A stretch of 64,000 bases of DNA, from assembly GCF_901411515.1 (NCBI RefSeq), contig NZ_CABDUX010000001.1:124001-188000 (forward strand), in the 5' to 3' direction. Source of the stretch: Raoultibacter phocaeensis (GTDB taxonomy: Bacteria; Actinomycetota; Coriobacteriia; Coriobacteriales; Eggerthellaceae). A program made the position numbers and the translations under genes. A model generated the notes under the pieces. The model was not told the origin of the DNA, ran no database searches, and was given only the letters and a program-made list of their open reading frames with translations. This document shows positions 60,260-64,000 of the stretch, piece by piece (the first letter of the stretch is position 1; each line of letters starts with the position of its first letter).

Positions 60260-60450
60260 ATGCCTCCCGTGAACCATGTCTCTGATCGCTTCAGTATAGA
60301 GCAAAACCCTCGCGCAGAGCCTCCTGCTTATTCGACGGAGCGAACAAAGCACTCGCCTGCGTATGCTACGATATCCTTGAGCGGCGCAGGATATGCGACC
60401 GCGCAGAGGCGGGGCCTCATGCCGCCACGCTACGAAAGGACGGCATCGCC

Positions 60451-61470
60451 ATGCCCATCAACAAAGCGGTTCTCGCCGCATTCAGGGCGGCCTCACGGCT
60501 CAAGCCCGATGTCAAATCGTCGTACAAGGCGCAACGCGTCGCCGAGGAGATCACCGCCAAGCTCTCGATTCCCGATCCACGGTGCCGCATCGACGACACC
60601 ACCGCTGTCATGCCCGACGGATACGAGGTGCTTCTGCGCGTGTTCACCCCGCTCGACATCGATTTTTCGTTTGTCGAGGGATTCAAGGTGACCGAGGATT
60701 CGCGCGGCACGATTCTGTTTTTCCATGGCGGCGGCTGGGTCAACGGCAACGTCGATTTCTACACCGACGCCTGCACCACGATGGCTTTGAACCTGGAACG
60801 GCGCGTGGTTTCGGTGGATTACCGCCGCGCACCCGAACACCGCTTTCCCATGGCTGCCGAAGATTGCTACGAGGTAACGCGCCAACTGTTCGCAGGCACC
60901 TTGCTCACCGACGTCGACGCCGAGAACATCGTGCTGTTCGGCGACAGCGCCGGCGGCAACCTCGCCGCCGTCGTATCGCTCATGGCTCGCGACCGCGGCG
61001 CATTCGTGCCGCGCACGCAGATGTTGCTCTACCCCGCAACGTACAACGATCACCACTACACCACGTCGCTGTTCGATTCGGTACGAGAAAACGGCGAAGA
61101 CTACCTGCTCACCTCGCAAGACATCGTGGACTACATGGAGCTCTACCTCTCCGTGCCCGAAGACGTGCACAACCCCTACTTCGCCCCACTCATCGAACCC
61201 GACCTCTCCTGCCAGCCCCGCACGCTCGTCATCACCGCCGAGTACTGTCCGCTGCGCGACGAAGGTGAGGTGTTCGCTCAGCGTTTGGCGGATGACGGAA
61301 GCGACGCGCAGTGCTATCGTGTTCTCGACGCCGTGCACGGGTATCTGCTGTACCCCTCGGTGTTCAACATCGTCAAGGATACCTATCGCATCATCAAGCA
61401 TTTCTTGGATGGTGACGAGCTTGCACAGGAAGGCGAACCGGCGTGGCTCGAGCTACTTGGTACCGACTAG
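60451..61470 (+). CDS. Alpha/beta hydrolase of the hormone-sensitive-lipase family
   Basis: A 339-residue esterase. The oxyanion motif is 'ILFFHGGGWVNGN'. The catalytic triad is Ser in 'VLFGDSAGGNLAAV', Asp around 'AEYCPLRDEGE' and His in 'VLDAVHGYLLY'. There is no signal peptide. GAAAGG precedes ATG 60451. The next gene starts inside its 3' end (28-bp overlap), and the third follows with overlap, so this is a tight three-gene operon. The acyl substrate may be one made or moved by the condensation-fold protein. Confidence 0.92.
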   Translation: MPINKAVLAAFRAASRLKPDVKSSYKAQRVAEEITAKLSIPDPRCRIDDTTAVMPDGYEVLLRVFTPLDIDFSFVEGFKVTEDSRGTILFFHGGGWVNGNVDFYTDACTTMALNLERRVVSVDYRRAPEHRFPMAAEDCYEVTRQLFAGTLLTDVDAENIVLFGDSAGGNLAAVVSLMARDRGAFVPRTQMLLYPATYNDHHYTTSLFDSVRENGEDYLLTSQDIVDYMELYLSVPEDVHNPYFAPLIEPDLSCQPRTLVITAEYCPLRDEGEVFAQRLADDGSDAQCYRVLDAVHGYLLYPSVFNIVKDTYRIIKHFLDGDELAQEGEPAWLELLGTD

Positions 61471-62948
61471 ACAACGTCGGCAAGTTCTATTCTGCTCAGG
61501 CGGGCAGATCGACCCAGACGGTATTTCGCTATTCCACAACCCTCGCAGACGCCGTAGATGCCGAGATCTTGCAGCAAGCGCTCGAAAAGGCCGTCGACGC
61601 GTTCCCCAATTTCAACGTCAGCTTGCGCAGCGGCATGTTTTGGCACTATCTCGAACAGATCGACACGCCGCCCGCCGTGCACCGCGAGAACCTGCCCATC
61701 TGCTTCGGGCTCCATGCAGGCGCGAAAAGCATTCTCTTTCGAGTGAGCTATTACCGAAACCGCATCAATTTCGAAGTATCGCACATGGTGTCCGACGGAC
61801 GCGGCGCCTTGAGCTTCTTCAAAGCGCTTCTCTATTCGTATATTCAGATACGCTACGGCATCGAAGGCGTGCCGCTCGAGTACGATGGGTCGGACCATCA
61901 GAAAGCCGAAGACAGTTTCAACAAGTACTACGAGCGGGACAAGGCGGCCTCTACACGAGCACCCAAGGTGTACCGTATCGCCGGCTGGCGCGACAAGGCC
62001 GATCCCACGTTCATGGAGCTGCATCTGCCCGCCAAACGCGTGCTCGAGTTGGCTCGTTCGTTGAACGTGAGCCTTACATCGCTGCTCATTGCCGCCATCA
62101 TGTGCGCGATTCGCGCGGAAATGCCGCGACGCGACCGCAATCGGGCGATCCGCATCGACATTCCCGTCGACTTGCGGCAATTCTTCGAGTCGACCACAAC
62201 CAAGAATTTCTTCGGGCTTGCGTTCGTTTCCTACACGCCCGGCGATGCCGACGAGCCGATCGAAGCGATTGCCGCTCAGGTGCATGCGCAGCTCAAGGCC
62301 GCCACCGAAGCCGAGCAGCTCAAGTACCGGATGAACCGCATGATCGCCCTCGAGAAGAACCCCCTTCTGCGCCTGGCCCCGCTTTTCGTGAAAGACATCA
62401 TACTCGACATCGCCGATCGCTTCGTCATCCGCGAGACCACCACGACCGTCTCGAACCTCGGTCAGATCCGGATCGACGAGCGGCTCGCCCCGTTTGTCCG
62501 CGATGTCAACATCATGACCTCGACGACCGGCCTCAACTTCACCCTCTGCTCGTTCGGCGACGATTTGAGCATCGGCATTTCCACGGTGTATTCGAACCCC
62601 GATATCGTCAAGAACTTCGTCCGGTACTTCTCTTATCTCGGCATTGAGGGCACCATGAACATCAACAAGACGAGTGAAGAAGTTGCCGAGGACAGGCTGG
62701 AAACGCAGTTCGAAACGTCGGTCAAGCGGCTCGGCGGGCAACTGCCCGCATCGGATGAGCCCTCGGCAGCGCAGGGGGCTGCCGGCAAAGGCAAGAAGCC
62801 GAAAGCGCCCAAAGCTCCCAGGACCCCTAAACGTTCTCAAGCCGAAAAAGAGCCCAAGGCTCCCAAGACCCCGCGGAAGCACCGAAAACCCGACGCTTCG
62901 ACAATCCCGGAAACATCGGGGGGAGAGACACACGATGAAACGCTGTGA
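61443..62948 (+). CDS. Condensation/acyltransferase-fold protein
   Basis: The protein is 501 residues from GTG 61443. The acyltransferase motif is 'EVSHMVSDGRGALSFFK', an HxxxDG with the catalytic His. The overall layout matches condensation and alcohol-acyltransferase proteins such as PapA/WES-like enzymes: first lobe to about residue 190, second lobe with 'SLNVSLTSLLIAAIMCAIRAEMPRRDRNRAIRIDIPVDLR'. The last 80 residues are Lys/Pro/Ala-rich repeats ('KAPKAPRTPKRS'), probably disordered. It overlaps the esterase gene and is followed by a zinc-ribbon membrane protein. A lipid or surface-glycan acylation role is likely but unproven. Confidence 0.82.
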   Translation: MARATWYRLDNVGKFYSAQAGRSTQTVFRYSTTLADAVDAEILQQALEKAVDAFPNFNVSLRSGMFWHYLEQIDTPPAVHRENLPICFGLHAGAKSILFRVSYYRNRINFEVSHMVSDGRGALSFFKALLYSYIQIRYGIEGVPLEYDGSDHQKAEDSFNKYYERDKAASTRAPKVYRIAGWRDKADPTFMELHLPAKRVLELARSLNVSLTSLLIAAIMCAIRAEMPRRDRNRAIRIDIPVDLRQFFESTTTKNFFGLAFVSYTPGDADEPIEAIAAQVHAQLKAATEAEQLKYRMNRMIALEKNPLLRLAPLFVKDIILDIADRFVIRETTTTVSNLGQIRIDERLAPFVRDVNIMTSTTGLNFTLCSFGDDLSIGISTVYSNPDIVKNFVRYFSYLGIEGTMNINKTSEEVAEDRLETQFETSVKRLGGQLPASDEPSAAQGAAGKGKKPKAPKAPRTPKRSQAEKEPKAPKTPRKHRKPDASTIPETSGGETHDETL

Positions 62949-63591
62949 TAAATGTCGCGTTGATTTCACCGGCGACCTCGACCGGTGCCCGCTCTGCCAA
63001 GCCGAACTCTCGGGCGAGGCCGAGCCGTCGGTGTTCCCGAAAAACGAGGTAAGAAAATCGGGGACCGTGGCGCTTAAGGTGCTCGCCTTCGCAAGCGGGG
63101 CATCGCTTCTGCTCATGGTGTTTCTCGGGTACCTGTTCGCGTTGCCGGGCGACATCGTCTTCACCGTATGCTTGGCGCTTCTCGTAAACTACTTGTTCAT
63201 CAGGAATATCCTCACGCATTCGCCGAACTTTCTGCGCGTGGTCGTACGCTACTTCCTCGTGCTGCTCGGCGTCGCCGCAGTCTGGTTCATCGCTTCGCAC
63301 AACCTCATTATCACCACGTTCGTCATCCCCGGCATCTGCCTCATCGCGCTCGTGTTCGATGCTGTGCTCTTTGCCGTGTTCCGCGGCACATTCGTCACCG
63401 ATTACGCGAAGTACCTGCTGTTCGACGTGGTGCTCGGACTGATCCCAATAGCGCTTGTCGCACTTGGCCTTACTACCTGGGATGTGCTCGCCTACGCGAG
63501 CGCGCTTACCTCGAGCGTATTTCTGCTCGGGCTCGTCGTGTTCGCACGCAAGCAGCTCGTCGCCGAGGTACGCAAACTCTTCTCGGCGTAG
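62935..63591 (+). CDS. Zinc-ribbon membrane protein (DUF6320-like)
   Basis: The protein is 218 residues. The N-terminal zinc ribbon is 'MKRCDKCRVDFTGDLDRCPLCQAEL' with two CxxC pairs. About six membrane helices follow from residue 43 to 205. ATG 62935 overlaps the acyltransferase end by 14 bp and follows GGGGGAGAG. I associate this layout with DUF6320-type proteins that travel with condensation-fold acyltransferases and esterases; that family name is from memory. It may present or flip the acylated product. Confidence 0.7.
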   Translation: MKRCDKCRVDFTGDLDRCPLCQAELSGEAEPSVFPKNEVRKSGTVALKVLAFASGASLLLMVFLGYLFALPGDIVFTVCLALLVNYLFIRNILTHSPNFLRVVVRYFLVLLGVAAVWFIASHNLIITTFVIPGICLIALVFDAVLFAVFRGTFVTDYAKYLLFDVVLGLIPIALVALGLTTWDVLAYASALTSSVFLLGLVVFARKQLVAEVRKLFSA

Positions 63592-63719
63592 TCGAGCTAC
63601 TGCATTCTTTTCAGCTGCCGCCAACGCGCGCCTTCGGTCTGCAGCAGGCGCAACGCACCTATAGCCTGTCGCCGAAGCGCGCACCTACCTATCACCGAGC
63701 ATCGCACATGACCAGCAGC

Positions 63720-63733
63720 CACTTTGCTATACT
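63720..63733 (+). promoter_or_regulatory. Extended -10 promoter
   Basis: TGCTATACT, with TATACT at 63728-63733, is an extended -10 about 50 bp before the next start. No good -35 is seen. Confidence 0.4.
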
Positions 63734-63781
63734 GATTGCAAAGCTTGCATGTACCTGCATGCCACACGATGAAAGGCCGCC

Positions 63782-64000
63782 ATGAACGATACGGGAGGAG
63801 ACATCGGGACGCTCGCCATCGGTCTCGCCGTCTCGCTGGCCATGCTCGCCCTGTTCGCCCTCATGGCCTGGAAGTACTGGCATGGGCAGTGGCTTCGCTC
63901 GATCGCCGGCAACAACTTCGTTTCCGAAGAGGAGTACGGCAGCCCCGAACAACGCAGGCTCGGCAGAAGAATATCCATCGCCATGGTCATAGCGTGCGTC
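63782..64000 (+). CDS. Small membrane protein, truncated by window end (DUF3784-like)
   Basis: Seventy-three codons from ATG 63782 run to the right edge without a stop. One membrane helix is visible ('IGTLAIGLAVSLAMLALFALMAW'). It is followed by 'LRSIAGNNFVSEEEYGSPEQRRLGRR', which recalls the DUF3784 pattern of a first helix, then an 'iaGyN..s.eE' loop, and a second helix starting at the edge. GAAAGG precedes the ATG. The rest of the protein lies outside the window. Confidence 0.6.
   Translation, partial: MNDTGGDIGTLAIGLAVSLAMLALFALMAWKYWHGQWLRSIAGNNFVSEEEYGSPEQRRLGRRISIAMVIACV

Noticed and set aside
61467-63164. A 565-codon minus-strand frame opposite the acyltransferase gene
   Set aside because: Antisense shadow; the plus strand has the HxxxDG acyltransferase and coupled neighbours.
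1-64000. tRNA, rRNA and known riboswitches
   Set aside because: I looked for acceptor/T-arm patterns and conserved riboswitch cores in the intergenic gaps and found none I could support.

Overview
The window looks like chromosome of an anaerobic gut actinobacterium of the family Eggerthellaceae (class Coriobacteriia). The reasons are a fairly high GC content, a soluble molybdopterin oxidoreductase with a ferredoxin partner and an MFS carrier, a TAT-exported flavin reductase beside a small multihaem lipoprotein, a membrane-regulator N-terminus at the left edge, and a type II-A CRISPR-Cas9 locus. The genus is not determined. I see no rRNA, tRNA or prophage.

Left third (1-22 kb). A truncated 12-TM-type membrane protein runs off the left edge. 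Next comes a GntR-ABC exporter operon whose promoter carries a clear operator. A molybdenum oxidoreductase / 4Fe-4S protein / MFS transporter operon (3.7-8.2 kb) is divergent from an unusual regulator, a Fic-fold protein without its catalytic His and with a C-terminal winged helix. An exact parS-type 16-mer lies in a 32-bp palindrome at 9.87 kb. An Rrf2 regulator faces a cysteine/Fe-S cluster set (cysK, cysteine desulfurase, NifU-like scaffold) with two similar 17-bp dyads between them. A drug-efflux-type MFS gene is preceded by a possible 9-codon leader peptide. An IS3-family element sits just upstream of a decayed MFS-CBS fusion gene.

Middle (20-43 kb). This part holds housekeeping genes: uvrB with an SOS box, coaE, mnmA, map and ahpC. 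Among them are a cysteine-less HemN/HemW-like protein, two TetR regulators, an FAD oxidoreductase, a PIN-domain remnant, a HigBA module, a response regulator/ABC/histidine kinase set, a polar amino-acid ABC uptake operon whose permease has an extra extracytoplasmic domain, a membrane protein/XRE pair and a CapA-like protein.

CRISPR locus (43.5-50.7 kb). The order on the minus strand is cas9-cas1-cas2-csn2-array. The array has 15 repeats and 14 spacers. A tracrRNA is readable on the plus strand upstream of cas9, with a promoter, an anti-repeat that keeps the AAGU bulge, a nexus hairpin, two further hairpins and a GNRA-capped terminator. The pairing fixes the crRNA direction as minus and puts the leader beside csn2.

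Right part (50.9-64 kb). A TAT flavin reductase plus tri-haem lipoprotein operon has a MerR-style 19-bp-spacer promoter, and a MerR regulator follows downstream. A CopA copper ATPase carries a C-terminal CopZ domain that still has its own ribosome-binding site and ATG, next to CsoR with two operator boxes. MazEF, a peptidase E-like protein and a three-gene set (HSL esterase, condensation-fold acyltransferase, zinc-ribbon membrane protein) complete the window. A truncated small membrane protein runs off the right edge.
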